Counted from the stretch's first letter, positions 43,178-52,514 are shown. The stretch is DNA of 64,000 bases from Flagellimonas amoyensis (GCF_003058265.1 NZ_QBUK01000009.1:124001-188000), one strand, 5' to 3'. Numbers and translations: made by a program. The notes: generated from the letters alone by a model not told the origin.

Positions 43178-45067
43178 ATGTTGGTCTTCCTATTAAAATC
43201 CACTGCATGCCTTGTCATTTTCCTGTCCTTCTATAAACTGGTACTGGAAAAGGAAAGCATACACCAATTCAAGCGATTCTTTCTGTTGGGTGCATTGATT
43301 GCTTCCTTTTTGATTCCGGCCGTGGTCTTTACCGAATACGTGGACGTGCCAGAGCAAATAGTTCTTTCAGCATCCCCTATTGCTGGGGAGATACCGAGCA
43401 CAGCAACTGAGCAAGTAGTTGCAGAAAAGTCCTATTTTGATTGGGAAATTGGATTGTGGTTGGTCTACAGTATCGGTGTTATCGGATTTGGAATTCGATT
43501 TTTAAGAAACCTGACGCAAATTGCATTACGCATCCGAAAAAATCCTAAGTTCAAGGAAAACTTTATCACTAGGGTACTGTTGAGACAATCCCTTCCGCCC
43601 CACACCTTCTTTAATTATATCTTTTTAAACCAAAGGCAATTTGAGGAAAAACATATTCCGCAGGAAGTGCTCTTACATGAAGAGACCCATGCCAAACAAC
43701 GGCATAGTCTGGATATTCTCTTTATTGAAATGGCCCAGGTCATCTTATGGTTCAACCCAATCATCTACCTATTCAAATCGTCCATCAAGCTGAACCACGA
43801 ATTTTTGGCGGACAGGGCGGTAATCAACGGGAACCATGACCATTCACACTATCAAAATACTATCCTATCGTACTTATCACACGGTAGTTTTGAACAACAT
43901 CAGTCGACCGGCATTGCCAATGCCATTAATTATTCATCAATCAAAAAACGGTTTACAGTCATGAAAACAAACACATCAAGAAAATCATTTGTATTGAGGA
44001 GCCTGCTCGTGCTCCCGCTTACGGCCCTGTTGTTATTTGGGTTTAGTGAAAAACGACAAATTGAAAAATGGGATCCCACGGAGAAAGTTCTGACTTTGGA
44101 TGGAAACGCTTCCCCTTCCGATCTTAAAACCTACCATGAATTGGCGAAGAAATACAACGCCATCCCCATTGAACAAAGGATCATTCCTTTGGAAGATTTG
44201 AAGGAATTGGAGCGCATCTATCGGAAAATGGACGAAACCCAAAAGGAAAACGCACTACCTTTCCCTGAATGTTCTCCAAAAGAAGAAGGCCAAAAAACGA
44301 TCGAATTCATCGAAATCTTTATCAATAATAACGGTAAGTTAGTATTTCAAAGCAACATTGTTCCTTTGGAGGATTTAAAGGAAATGCTTTCCAAAGTCAA
44401 CGAACATCTTTCCTTTGATCAACGCAAAAAAGTGGTTCGGTCGGTCATACAAGTAGAAGCCCAAACCCCAAAAAATGTGATTCAACAGGTGGATAAAATC
44501 CTCACCGAATATGGCTCTGCCACCATCAACATTGTAGGTCCAGAAACTTCCATGCAATCCAGTGCCACCCGTGGAGAAATGAAGGAATACAACGCCTTGG
44601 CCAAAAAGTACAATGCCATGGACCGTAACCATATGGTCATCAAAAAACAGGAAGTGAACCGGTTAAAGGAAATCTATGGCAAAATGTCCAAAAAACAACA
44701 GGAAGATGCGGAACCCTTCCCTAATTTTCCACCGCCACCACCAGCACCAGATGCACCTGAACCTGTTCAACATGCACCAGCAACAGAAGCTGCTATTCCT
44801 TCGCCTCCTGGAGTAATGCCAGCTCAGGAACCGAATTCCGCACTGCCTGCTCCCCCACCTCCACCAGAGCCCAAATCCCCTTTGGAGCACATCAAGGAAA
44901 TGGCAGGCAAGGGAGCTACCTTCATGCACAATGGAAAAGAAATAACCGCCAAGGAAGCCATCCGGGTTTTGGAAAACAACAAAAGGATCAATGTCGATTC
45001 CAGAGGATCGGATAGTGGCAAACCTATCGTAAAACTCTCCACGGAACCCATTGTCATAGAAAACTAG
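43178..45067 (+). CDS. M56-family metallopeptidase, BlaR1-like sensor
   Basis: 629 residues. Membrane helices at about 1-20, 33-52, 90-110 and 270-288 flank the peptidase domain with H167-EETH171 and downstream NHEFLADRAV. The outer part has two related segments (KTYHELAKKYNA near 319, KEYNALAKKYNA near 471), a beta-rich piece between them, and a Pro-rich stretch (PPPPPAPDAPEP). It has no penicillin-binding domain, so the signal is not simply a beta-lactam. It should cleave the BlaI partner encoded 2 bp upstream. A hairpin follows at 45092. Confidence 0.9.
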   Translation: MLVFLLKSTACLVIFLSFYKLVLEKESIHQFKRFFLLGALIASFLIPAVVFTEYVDVPEQIVLSASPIAGEIPSTATEQVVAEKSYFDWEIGLWLVYSIGVIGFGIRFLRNLTQIALRIRKNPKFKENFITRVLLRQSLPPHTFFNYIFLNQRQFEEKHIPQEVLLHEETHAKQRHSLDILFIEMAQVILWFNPIIYLFKSSIKLNHEFLADRAVINGNHDHSHYQNTILSYLSHGSFEQHQSTGIANAINYSSIKKRFTVMKTNTSRKSFVLRSLLVLPLTALLLFGFSEKRQIEKWDPTEKVLTLDGNASPSDLKTYHELAKKYNAIPIEQRIIPLEDLKELERIYRKMDETQKENALPFPECSPKEEGQKTIEFIEIFINNNGKLVFQSNIVPLEDLKEMLSKVNEHLSFDQRKKVVRSVIQVEAQTPKNVIQQVDKILTEYGSATINIVGPETSMQSSATRGEMKEYNALAKKYNAMDRNHMVIKKQEVNRLKEIYGKMSKKQQEDAEPFPNFPPPPPAPDAPEPVQHAPATEAAIPSPPGVMPAQEPNSALPAPPPPPEPKSPLEHIKEMAGKGATFMHNGKEITAKEAIRVLENNKRINVDSRGSDSGKPIVKLSTEPIVIEN

Positions 45068-45091
45068 CCTTCCAAAAAGTCCAATTATGTT

Positions 45092-45115
45092 AAAAGCCCC
45101 TTAATTGGGGCTTTT
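45092..45115 (+). terminator. Terminator after the first M56 gene
   Basis: Stem AAAAGCCCC (45092-45100) with GGGGCTTTT (45107-45115), 6-nt loop. Weak T-run; ends the lipoprotein-blaI-M56 transcript. Confidence 0.65.
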
Positions 45116-45175
45116 GATGTAACAATAGTTCCAAAATCACGTTCTAATACCCTATCAATCAAAGAGAACACGAAC

Positions 45176-46276
45176 ATGCTACAACGTTTTTTTATTTTTT
45201 GCTCCGGAGCCGATACTGAAATCCTAAAAACCTGCTCCAATGGGGAACAGAACAAATATGCCGGAATTGGCGCCACCGTATTCTTCACCGCTGTTATGGC
45301 CTTCATTGCCAGCGGGTATGCGCTTTACACGGTGTTTGACAATATCTACACCTCCATCTTTTTTGGGTTAATCTGGGGACTTTTGATCTTCAATCTGGAC
45401 CGATACATCGTTTCCACCATCAAAAAGAGGGACAATTTTAAAAATGAACTGCTCCAAGCCGCTCCACGTATTGTTTTGGCTTTGATCATTGCCGTGGTCA
45501 TCTCCAAGCCCTTGGAAATGAAAATCTTTGAGAAGGAAATCAACCAAGTGTTGTTGGAAGAAAAAAATGCCATGACCTTGGACAATAAGGAGCAATTGGC
45601 CCTGCAATACACTCCTAAAATAGAAAGCCTCAACCAGGACATTGCCAACCTGAAAGGGGAAATCGCTACCAAAGAAACGGAAACCAACGCGCTGTACGAC
45701 ACCTATATTTCGGAAGCCGAAGGCACCGCAGGGACGGGCCGTTTGGGCAAAGGACCCGTTTACAAGGAAAAACGCGACAAACACGATGCTGCTTTGGCGG
45801 AACTCAACACCTTGAAAGAAACCAACGCAGCCAAAATAGCAGGCATCGAAGCCCAAATTGCGGCCTTGGAAGCCGATTACAACACGGCGGTGACCAATTC
45901 ACAACCCATTATTGATGGTTTTGACGGACTCATGGCCCGCATCAACGCTTTGGGAAAATTACCTTGGTTCCCTTCGTTTTTTATCTTTTTGTTGTTCTTG
46001 GCCATCGAAACGGCACCTATCATTGCCAAATTGTTGGCTCCCAAAGGGGAATACGACTTCAAGTTTGAAGAGCAGGAAAGTGTGGTGTCCACTTGGGTGA
46101 CCCAAAAAGTGGAACAGCGCAAACTGTTGTTGGCCACCGATGGGGAAATCAACGAAAAAATCTACACCGACATCAAGAACGAGGAGGAACTATACCAATA
46201 CAAAAAGAAGAAAGCCGAGGAGCTATTGCGCTTACAGGCCGATTCCTTTCACAATGTGCAGGTAAAGGGCTTATAG
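45176..46276 (+). CDS. DUF4407-family membrane protein
   Basis: 366 residues. Two membrane-helix pairs (about 34-53 and 60-80; one near 100-118; one near 265-285) and a long periplasmic coiled coil (about 135-250) rich in Gln, Glu and Ala. The ending is a charged cytoplasmic helix. DUF4407 members are widespread in Bacteroidota and have no known activity. It begins 60 bp after the M56 terminator, as a single-gene unit. Confidence 0.85.
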   Translation: MLQRFFIFCSGADTEILKTCSNGEQNKYAGIGATVFFTAVMAFIASGYALYTVFDNIYTSIFFGLIWGLLIFNLDRYIVSTIKKRDNFKNELLQAAPRIVLALIIAVVISKPLEMKIFEKEINQVLLEEKNAMTLDNKEQLALQYTPKIESLNQDIANLKGEIATKETETNALYDTYISEAEGTAGTGRLGKGPVYKEKRDKHDAALAELNTLKETNAAKIAGIEAQIAALEADYNTAVTNSQPIIDGFDGLMARINALGKLPWFPSFFIFLLFLAIETAPIIAKLLAPKGEYDFKFEEQESVVSTWVTQKVEQRKLLLATDGEINEKIYTDIKNEEELYQYKKKKAEELLRLQADSFHNVQVKGL

Positions 46277-46380
46277 CCAAATTTGAGCCCATAGCCCAAT
46301 GATCTTACTACCTTATCCATTTAAAAAGGATGTCCATCCATTGGTGATGGAATTTTAACCGGAAAAACCCTAACTTCACT

Positions 46381-46450
46381 CCTATCTGCCGACAGGCAGG
46401 TATCGGTCGATATCATTCACTTTGTACTGAGCGCAGCCGAAGTATTGAAA
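46381..46450. repeat. REP-like dispersed element
   Basis: Contains TGCCGACAGGCAGGTATCGG and CTGAGCGCAGCCGAAGTATTG, fragments shared with elements at 51600-51635 and 59373-59520. Confidence 0.5.
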
Positions 46451-46488
46451 CGAATCATATCTTTAACGTAACCTGCAAGTTCCAAAAA

Positions 46489-46854
46489 ATGAAAATTAGT
46501 CTTATTAAAAAAATTTGGGGAATTATAATTGTATTGGTTGCCTTCACTCTTATTTACAATTCAAAATCTAGTTACTATGAAAACAAAGTAGCTTTTTACA
46601 ATAACAATGTAAACGGAATTATTGTAGACATAAAAGCTGCCAGAGGAACAAAAGTATATTATGGAGAATCGGACTTCTTTTATTTGGAACAATTAGAGGA
46701 GAAAGAAATTAAAGTTGGGGATTCGATTGTAAAAAAAGTCGATTCGGAATTGACTGTGTACAGAAAAAATAAAAGTGGACAATTTATCTATCTGACCAAA
46801 ATAAAAGTACTGAGACCAAAAAGTAGTTACTTTAAATTTTTCTTCGGACTTTAA
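46489..46854 (+). CDS. Hypothetical membrane-anchored protein, AT-rich orphan
   Basis: 121 residues. One N-terminal helix (about 6-24), then a beta-rich domain with lysine and tyrosine abundance (GTKVYYGESDFFYLEQ), slightly reminiscent of DUF3592-type proteins. Base composition is clearly lower in GC than the genes around it. It is followed within 20 bp by an imperfect-palindromic element (46871-47003), so the pair looks like a mobile gene unit. No function known. Confidence 0.6.
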   Translation: MKISLIKKIWGIIIVLVAFTLIYNSKSSYYENKVAFYNNNVNGIIVDIKAARGTKVYYGESDFFYLEQLEEKEIKVGDSIVKKVDSELTVYRKNKSGQFIYLTKIKVLRPKSSYFKFFFGL

Positions 46855-46870
46855 AATGAATAAAAACCTG

Positions 46871-47003
46871 TAGGTAACAAAGTGTAAAATAATTGCTTGT
46901 TCTCGCCTATTTCTGAAAATCCTTGCAGATTTTCTACTTGGTTTTTATTTGCTAAATTTCGTGCTAAACCACGCAACTAATCATACACAAACCCGATAAG
47001 TGT
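46871..47003. repeat. Imperfect long-palindrome element after an orphan ORF, attC-like in plan
   Basis: Outer parts GTAACAAAGTGTAAAATAAT and ACTAATCATACACAAACCCG are imperfect inverted copies; the middle (TGAAAATCCTTGCAGATTTTC) folds too. From memory, similar elements recur after orphan ORFs in flavobacterial genomes. I infer an integron-cassette-like or MITE-like role. Confidence 0.45.
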
Positions 47004-47077
47004 AATTTTTTTTTGGCTTCATATAAATCATTGGCACATCCCCTGTAGCAGAAAATCAAAAAGGATCATTTGGGGCA

Positions 47078-48847
47078 CTAATCCACAATCCCCATTTTTT
47101 TCAGAAGGAATGAGGCATTCATGTTCTGGCAAATGCCTTCCTTGAAACGGTAGTCAAAATAGAGTTCCCCGTTCACGATCTGGGCATCAAAATAATGGTT
47201 TTCCACCTGGGAAAGCTCATCGGCCAAGGTGCATAGGCTCAAATCGTGGGTGGCAACCAAACCCGTGGCTCCGGAGCGCACCAATTTTTCCACGAATTTT
47301 TTGGAGCCTTCTGCCTTGTCCACACTGTTGGTGCCTTTCAAAATTTCATCGAGGACCACAAAGCATTCCCCCTTTTCCAGTTCGTCCACAATGTATTTCA
47401 ACCGCTTCAACTCCGCATAAAAATACGAGGTTTCATCCGTGAGGGAATCCGAGGAACGCATGCTCGTGAGCAAGCGCACGGGACTGTATTCCACTTCTTT
47501 GCCGTTTACGGGCAGTCCCATATTGGCCATCACAATTTGAAGGGAAACGGCCCGAAGGAAGGTACTTTTTCCTGCCATGTTGGCCCCGGTGACGATACAG
47601 AACCGACCTTTACCTATGGTAAAATCGTTCAATACGCTTTTTTGGGGATCTACCAAAGGGTGACCCACTTCCTTTGCGCTCAACACCAAATCCTTTTGCA
47701 CCAAACTTGGATAGCTATGTGTCTGATGGTTAAAGGTATAAGTGGCCAAACTGATGTAGGCATCGAACTGGGCAATGGCGAAAAACCACTCTTCCACCTC
47801 CTTCCCGTAAGTAGCGATCCAAGATTCTATGCGATGGGCAAAATACAAACTCCAGAGCAGTAATCCCTGACCGAACATCAACACCAAAAGGTTGTTCTGT
47901 TGTTCAAAATTATCAATGCTTTGGCTGAACCTTTTCAACAACTTGGAGGTCTTCTCCCCTTTCACTTCCAATTTTTTCTGAAGATCCTGCAAAAGCTCCG
48001 AGGTGAAAGTCTGCCCCTCCAGTTCCGAGATGAGTCGCTGATGTTGCTGGATGGTTTCTTGGGCTTGGGATACATGGGCCGCAAACTTGAGGATGTGCTT
48101 GGAAAATCGACCTACGATGCCTATCCCCAAAAAGTACCAAACCAATACCAAACTTTCGGGTATCACTCCCAACAAAGCCAGAACGATCCACAGGATGGAA
48201 CCCAGCGCAAAAAGTGGTGCCACTATCCCCACCCATTTTGGGGTGAACGGTTGGTGGTTTTTCATCCAGTTGGCCACCACATTGGGAGCTATTTTGGGAT
48301 TGGTTTCCCCAGCCAGGGAAGAGAAATGTTGGCGCCACTCAGGCAGCTTTGCCAATTCTTGGATGGCTTCCTGCTTTTGGGCGATATCCTTTGGATATCC
48401 GTCCAGCAGAAGCCCTGCAAAAACTTCCCGTCCTTGCGGCAAGGTGGTCCGGTTTGCATATTGATAAAAAGAGCCTCTTCCAAAAAGATCGAGGTCCTGT
48501 GCATAGGGATGATCCGGTTGTAAAAACTCCTTTCCATCCGGTAAATGATGATAACGGCGGGCCAGGATCTCCAATTCGTTCGTATTGATGTCGATGAGTC
48601 TTTGCAGGTAGGCCTTATGACGCTTTACGTCACTAAAGCTCGTCACCAAATACAGAAACAGCCCCATTCCGAAGGGCAACACCACAAATACGATCTTGGT
48701 GTCCCAAAGAAAATATCCCGCAAGCGCGAGGACCACGAAAACGGACAAGCGCAGGGTGGCCAGAAGGGACAATCGCTTTTTTGTGCGCTGAAGCGCCTCT
48801 TGGTGCCTCTCTTGTTGCGATGTGTAAAAATGCTGTAGATCCTCCAT
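47078..48847 (-). CDS. MutS-family ATPase with N-terminal membrane helices
   Basis: 589 residues. Two membrane helices at about 31-47 and 51-69, a helical lever region (about 80-400) with a second hydrophobic pair near 210-250, then the MutS ATPase domain with P-loop GANMAGKST near 420, Walker B VLDEILKGTNS, and the ATHD signature. It lacks the mismatch-recognition domain and Smr domain, so it is neither MutS nor MutS2. Membrane-anchored relatives occur in Bacteroidota with unknown function. It is the last gene of the operon starting at 51344. Confidence 0.85.
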   Translation of the reverse strand: MEDLQHFYTSQQERHQEALQRTKKRLSLLATLRLSVFVVLALAGYFLWDTKIVFVVLPFGMGLFLYLVTSFSDVKRHKAYLQRLIDINTNELEILARRYHHLPDGKEFLQPDHPYAQDLDLFGRGSFYQYANRTTLPQGREVFAGLLLDGYPKDIAQKQEAIQELAKLPEWRQHFSSLAGETNPKIAPNVVANWMKNHQPFTPKWVGIVAPLFALGSILWIVLALLGVIPESLVLVWYFLGIGIVGRFSKHILKFAAHVSQAQETIQQHQRLISELEGQTFTSELLQDLQKKLEVKGEKTSKLLKRFSQSIDNFEQQNNLLVLMFGQGLLLWSLYFAHRIESWIATYGKEVEEWFFAIAQFDAYISLATYTFNHQTHSYPSLVQKDLVLSAKEVGHPLVDPQKSVLNDFTIGKGRFCIVTGANMAGKSTFLRAVSLQIVMANMGLPVNGKEVEYSPVRLLTSMRSSDSLTDETSYFYAELKRLKYIVDELEKGECFVVLDEILKGTNSVDKAEGSKKFVEKLVRSGATGLVATHDLSLCTLADELSQVENHYFDAQIVNGELYFDYRFKEGICQNMNASFLLKKMGIVD

Positions 48848-48853
48848 GTAACC

Positions 48854-49213
48854 TCAGCCCAAATTTTTAAGCTCCTGTTGCAACTTCTTGGTCAATCCGG
48901 ATACGACCAGATCATAGGAATGGTCCGTCAACTCCACTATCAATTGGGGCGGCAATTGTTCCAAAAACAATGTGTTCCAGTGCGTTTTGCTCATGTGGTA
49001 ACCCGGGACAATGATGCCATCATAGGTTTCCCGAAGCTCTTCGGAACGTTCTGGGTCACATTTGAGGTTGCATTGGGAAGGCAAACGCTCCAAGGGAACC
49101 AAAGCGAACATTTTCCCCATGACCTTGAAGACCAAAGTCTCCGCATCAAAGGGAAATTCCTCGGTCACTCCTTTTTTGGCCAAGCAAAGTTCACGAAACG
49201 CTTCAATGTTCAT
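48854..49213 (-). CDS. MmcQ/YjbR-family protein
   Basis: 119 residues, full length for this double-wing DNA-binding-like fold. Motifs: EEFPFDAETLVFKVMGKMFAL near the N-terminus and HMSKTHWNT in the middle. Biochemical role not established. Starts 2 bp after the Dabb-domain gene and ends 6 bp before the MutS-like gene. Confidence 0.88.
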   Translation of the reverse strand: MNIEAFRELCLAKKGVTEEFPFDAETLVFKVMGKMFALVPLERLPSQCNLKCDPERSEELRETYDGIIVPGYHMSKTHWNTLFLEQLPPQLIVELTDHSYDLVVSGLTKKLQQELKNLG

Positions 49214-49215
49214 GG

Positions 49216-49614
49216 TCAGATGCCTTCAGAATCGTACACGATGACCTTCTCCCACAAATCCTTACATTCCTCAATAAAGACCAAATGCGGAGGCTCCGTT
49301 TGATAGGCCGCCTGATCTTCCGCAGACTCAAAACTTAAGATCAAAGAGTAGGTAAAGGAGTCATCAACCACATCCCTTGTGGCCTTGGGTGGGGTGCCAA
49401 TAAACTTGGTCTTGGCATATTGGGAGTTCTCCAAAAACTTCTTCAACGAGGCTTCAAACTTAACCCTATCTGCATGGTTGTTAGGTTCTTTGAACCAAAA
49501 ATAGACGACATGGGTAAATGTGGGGTCAAAATTATTGTTCATTTCTTTTTTGAATTGTACACAACTGGAGGCACATATGCCCGCCAATAGCAAGATTACG
49601 ATTTTGATTTTCAT
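49216..49614 (-). CDS. Dabb (stress-responsive A/B barrel) domain lipoprotein
   Basis: 132 residues from the ATG at 49612-49614; an earlier in-frame Met at 49683 would place 23 residues ahead of the signal and overlap the upstream gene. The lipobox LLAGICASSC precedes the Dabb domain (about 33-130), recognised by FTHVVYFWFKEP and SYTYSLILSF-like strands. Dabb domains are dimeric ferredoxin-like barrels of mixed function. Member of the 51344-47078 operon. Confidence 0.85.
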   Translation of the reverse strand: MKIKIVILLLAGICASSCVQFKKEMNNNFDPTFTHVVYFWFKEPNNHADRVKFEASLKKFLENSQYAKTKFIGTPPKATRDVVDDSFTYSLILSFESAEDQAAYQTEPPHLVFIEECKDLWEKVIVYDSEGI

Positions 49615-49619
49615 GGTTG

Positions 49620-50243
49620 TTATTCTTCTATGAATTGTTTTTCCCTGTTCGATATGTCCAAAGCGGAGTAGTCCAGTTTCCAACCTATGGTCTCCACGAT
49701 CTTTTCTACCAAAAGTACGGCTTGCAATGCCTCTTTCCTAGCTGTTTCCATCAATCCGCTTTCGGGAATCTTTTCTTTGATATGGAGCTTGGCCTCTTGG
49801 TTGAGCTGGGTCAGGTCCGTGGGCGAAAAACTGTTGAAAATCCCGTTCTTGATGTCGTAAAATTGCAGGTCGGGCTCAATGGACAATACTTCAGGTTGTG
49901 GAAAATGGCTCAGGATGATCCGTTTGGTTTCGGTGTCCGCCTTCAGGTCCAACTTGCTCAGATCGTACCCAATATGCGCCTTGGCCTTGATCACGATCAG
50001 TGCCTTCTTTTTGCTTTTGAAGAGGCTCATAAAGCTGCCTTTGGTGTTCTCGTAGTGGTAGATCTCGGCAAAATCGCCTTCCACGGAGACCAGCTTGCAC
50101 ACACTCCTGATTTTGTCCAGCAGTACGGTGGACTGGTGCTCGGTAATTTCCTTGCTCCTTTTTTTACGGAAAAGGGAAAAGAACCAATACATCAATATGG
50201 CCCCCAAGATCAGTCCCAGAACGGAATCGAATACTTCACCCAT
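49620..50243 (-). CDS. DUF4230-family membrane-anchored protein
   Basis: 207 residues. One N-terminal helix (about 4-23), a basic stop-transfer (RKKRSKE), then the DUF4230 domain with VIKAKAHIGYDLSKLD and a C-terminal helix. Family function is unknown. It overlaps the upstream DUF4260 gene by 8 bp and is followed 5 bp later by the Dabb gene. Confidence 0.88.
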   Translation of the reverse strand: MGEVFDSVLGLILGAILMYWFFSLFRKKRSKEITEHQSTVLLDKIRSVCKLVSVEGDFAEIYHYENTKGSFMSLFKSKKKALIVIKAKAHIGYDLSKLDLKADTETKRIILSHFPQPEVLSIEPDLQFYDIKNGIFNSFSPTDLTQLNQEAKLHIKEKIPESGLMETARKEALQAVLLVEKIVETIGWKLDYSALDISNREKQFIEE

Positions 50244-50595
50244 TGTCTTTGCCTATTTCCCCCAAGTGGGTAAACTTAAATCCTTTGTCATATTTTAATC
50301 CATAGCCCATGGCCCTGTCCAATGCGGAGTGCGAGAACAGGATCACGCCGGCCAACTGGCATAAAGGTATTGAAAAGTAGCTCCCCAAGAGGTATATGAT
50401 GATCGCCATTCCTTTGTGGTGGAACAAATTGTAGGTAAAGGCCCCTGCCCTATTGCCCAAAAGATAGCCCAGCATACCTATGTCCGGCGCCAAGATCAGG
50501 ACCAAAAACCACCACCACGCATAGTTCAATTGGTTGAACAGATAAATACCCAATACGAACATCAGCACCTCTTCCAACTTGATGATCGTTTTCAT
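50236..50595 (-). CDS. DUF4260-family membrane protein
   Basis: 119 residues, about four membrane helices. The family motifs NYAWWWFLVLILAPDIGMLGY and HSALDRAMGYGLKY are present. No function known. It overlaps the cyclase-like gene by 4 bp (ATGA) and the DUF4230 gene by 8 bp, so the three are tightly coupled. Confidence 0.9.
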   Translation of the reverse strand: MKTIIKLEEVLMFVLGIYLFNQLNYAWWWFLVLILAPDIGMLGYLLGNRAGAFTYNLFHHKGMAIIIYLLGSYFSIPLCQLAGVILFSHSALDRAMGYGLKYDKGFKFTHLGEIGKDNG

Positions 50596-51344
50596 TTTTC
50601 TTCGATTTTATAGAGTACGGGGCGGCTGGGGCTGGCATCATTTTCAAAAGGCGCCACCTGAAGGTTTAAAAAATAGGTGCCATCCTTCACTTTGTTCGGC
50701 ACATAGATCAGTTCCGTGATGGTGGCCTTTTCCCGGGGTTTTCCTTTCATGTTCCAAAAGGCATTATGGCACAAAAGTGCGCCGCCATCCCGTTCCTTGT
50801 CCACCGAAGGCAGGTCGATTAGCAAGTGTTCCACTCCTTTTTTCACCAAAAAGTTCACGGCTTCTTCCAGCAAGTAAGGCGGATTGGTATCGGAATAGTT
50901 TCGGGAGCGTTTTTCCTTGGTGTTGGGCAGGGTGCGGATGACCACCGCCTCCCTTTTTTTATTGCCCAAAGCGTATTTCAACTGTTTTTCGGAAATGACA
51001 AAGTCATCGCCCATTTGTTCAGGGGCCACGGTGATCACTTCGGCCAAAAAGAAGAACTTTTTCAGTTTCTGGTTGATGGAATGGAATGCTTCGGTGATGT
51101 GGCCCAAACATTCCGTGTGGGTCACATGCGAATGCGGATTGAACCACACATCGTTGAAATTGGTAGAGGCCCCTTCCGTGACCTTGCCCACAAATCCATC
51201 CTCGGTATGGGGTTCCATTTTGGGTGGCCCCAAGTACCAAGCGTTCACATTTTTGTCGCCACCGTGCAGGGCAATGGAAATGTCAAGGGGTCTGGAGAGG
51301 TCTATTGTATAGTTTCTGGAATTATGTTTTAGGGTTGCGATCAT
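50592..51344 (-). CDS. Cyclase-family (kynurenine formamidase-like) metal hydrolase
   Basis: 250 residues. The family metal motif H-x-x-x-H-x-E/D appears as PHSHVTHTECLGH, with Cys at the place where kynurenine formamidases often have Asp/Pro. DLPSVDKERDGG corresponds to the second motif. Likely hydrolyses an amide or ring. First gene of a six-gene operon (cyclase, DUF4260, DUF4230, Dabb, MmcQ, MutS-like). No promoter could be defined. Confidence 0.85.
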   Translation of the reverse strand: MIATLKHNSRNYTIDLSRPLDISIALHGGDKNVNAWYLGPPKMEPHTEDGFVGKVTEGASTNFNDVWFNPHSHVTHTECLGHITEAFHSINQKLKKFFFLAEVITVAPEQMGDDFVISEKQLKYALGNKKREAVVIRTLPNTKEKRSRNYSDTNPPYLLEEAVNFLVKKGVEHLLIDLPSVDKERDGGALLCHNAFWNMKGKPREKATITELIYVPNKVKDGTYFLNLQVAPFENDASPSRPVLYKIEEK

Positions 51345-51417
51345 GTAATTGGACTTGTTGCAGTAATAAACTCATTTCCGTTGAGAAATGCAATAAATTG
51401 GAATTTTTTGGTGAAGA

Positions 51418-51480
51418 TTGTCAGTTCGAGTGAAATTCCAAAGGAATTTTGTATCGAGAACGGTTTGCTAAAAATCACTT
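51418..51480. repeat. REP-like element in the 51345-51666 gene-free stretch
   Basis: The 320-bp gap holds TTGTCAGTTCGAGTGAAATT and TATCGAGAAC, shared with elements at 59456-59609 and 63655-63760, plus CTGTCAACCGACAGATAGGC near 51616-51635. The remainder shows nothing else. Confidence 0.55.
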
Positions 51481-51666
51481 TCTCTACGCATTTTTTGAAA
51501 ACTTGAAGCATGCTTATCTAATTCCATCAATTGGAAATGGGGTTACATAAACCCAAAAAGGGCATTCATCAATTTGACCTAGATTTTTTGATAGAATCCA
51601 ATATCTTCACCCCTGTCAACCGACAGATAGGCATCTTAAAACATTAAGGAAAATAAAAACCAAAAA

Positions 51667-52242
51667 ATGAGAAAAATTTTTACCCTATTATTCATCATTT
51701 CAATTACCATTGCTTTTTCTCAAACAAAGAATTTTAGCTTGGAGATAAATTATCCAATGGAGTTTTCAAATGGGAATTCATCTGATTTAACAGGAATTAT
51801 AAATTCAAAGGTGAAATACAGGTTTTTGAATAGGGAATCATTCAACATTGGGGCTTCTTATTCGATTGATTTATTGACTGGTGAATTAATTTTTCAAAAT
51901 CAAAGTGAATCATTTACATCACATCATTTCAATTTATTTGGAGAAATTCCACTCAATTCAATCAAAGGATTAATGCCCTTTTTAGGAGTCGGATATTCCA
52001 CACAAAGTTATTTTAAGACTACAAATATTTACAGTGACGCTGGTCCTGTAATTTCCAATACTGAAAAAGATAATGTTGGAGGATTTAATATAAGCTTTGG
52101 CGGAACCTATGACATTTTAAGAAATTTCTTCATTCAAGGCAATTTTCAATTTATAAGATTATATGTTGATAATTTTATTACTGAGGAAAAAATTGGTTTC
52201 AATTCAAATCGATTGAAAATTGGGGTTGGATACAGATTTTAA
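51667..52242 (+). CDS. Outer-membrane beta-barrel protein, small
   Basis: 191 residues. A signal peptide (about 1-18, ending IAFSQ) and alternating beta strands to a terminal aromatic residue (KIGVGYRF), as in OmpA/OprW-like eight-strand barrels. It is strongly AT-rich compared with the flanks, with the adjoining toxin-antitoxin pair, which suggests a recently gained patch. It is a single gene with no recognised promoter. Confidence 0.72.
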   Translation: MRKIFTLLFIISITIAFSQTKNFSLEINYPMEFSNGNSSDLTGIINSKVKYRFLNRESFNIGASYSIDLLTGELIFQNQSESFTSHHFNLFGEIPLNSIKGLMPFLGVGYSTQSYFKTTNIYSDAGPVISNTEKDNVGGFNISFGGTYDILRNFFIQGNFQFIRLYVDNFITEEKIGFNSNRLKIGVGYRF

Positions 52243-52339
52243 AACGTTTCCCAACAAAAACAAGCGTTATCAAAGGCTAATCTCTATGCGTATAAATCCA
52301 GCGAAAGATTGCATAACCAAATCATCGAGGCCAATAAGT

Positions 52340-52416
52340 ACAACTCTTCAAATCAATGGACGGGACTTCCAAAAACTGTTCCAACAAAAACAAATCATTT
52401 GCAATACCATCCACCA
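52340..52416. repeat. Diverged direct repeat, left copy (ghost of the hemW 3' end)
   Basis: Ungapped match of 59/77 bases with 53264-53340. On minus it still encodes FLVDGIANDLFLLE, against the hemW ending FLADGIAADLFFLE. It fills most of the otherwise gene-free stretch 52243-52553. Confidence 0.75.
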
Positions 52417-52514
52417 AAAAAGACAAGTTTTTGGCGGTGGGCAACTTTTCTCCATCAAGAATCAGAGGCAACCGTCTCTAAAGAAACCTCATTGTATTTC
52501 ATTCTGAAAACACA

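Noticed and set aside
42810..45067. Beta-lactam resistance system of the BlaR1/BlaI type
   Set aside because: The M56 protein has no penicillin-binding sensor domain and there is no beta-lactamase gene in the operon.
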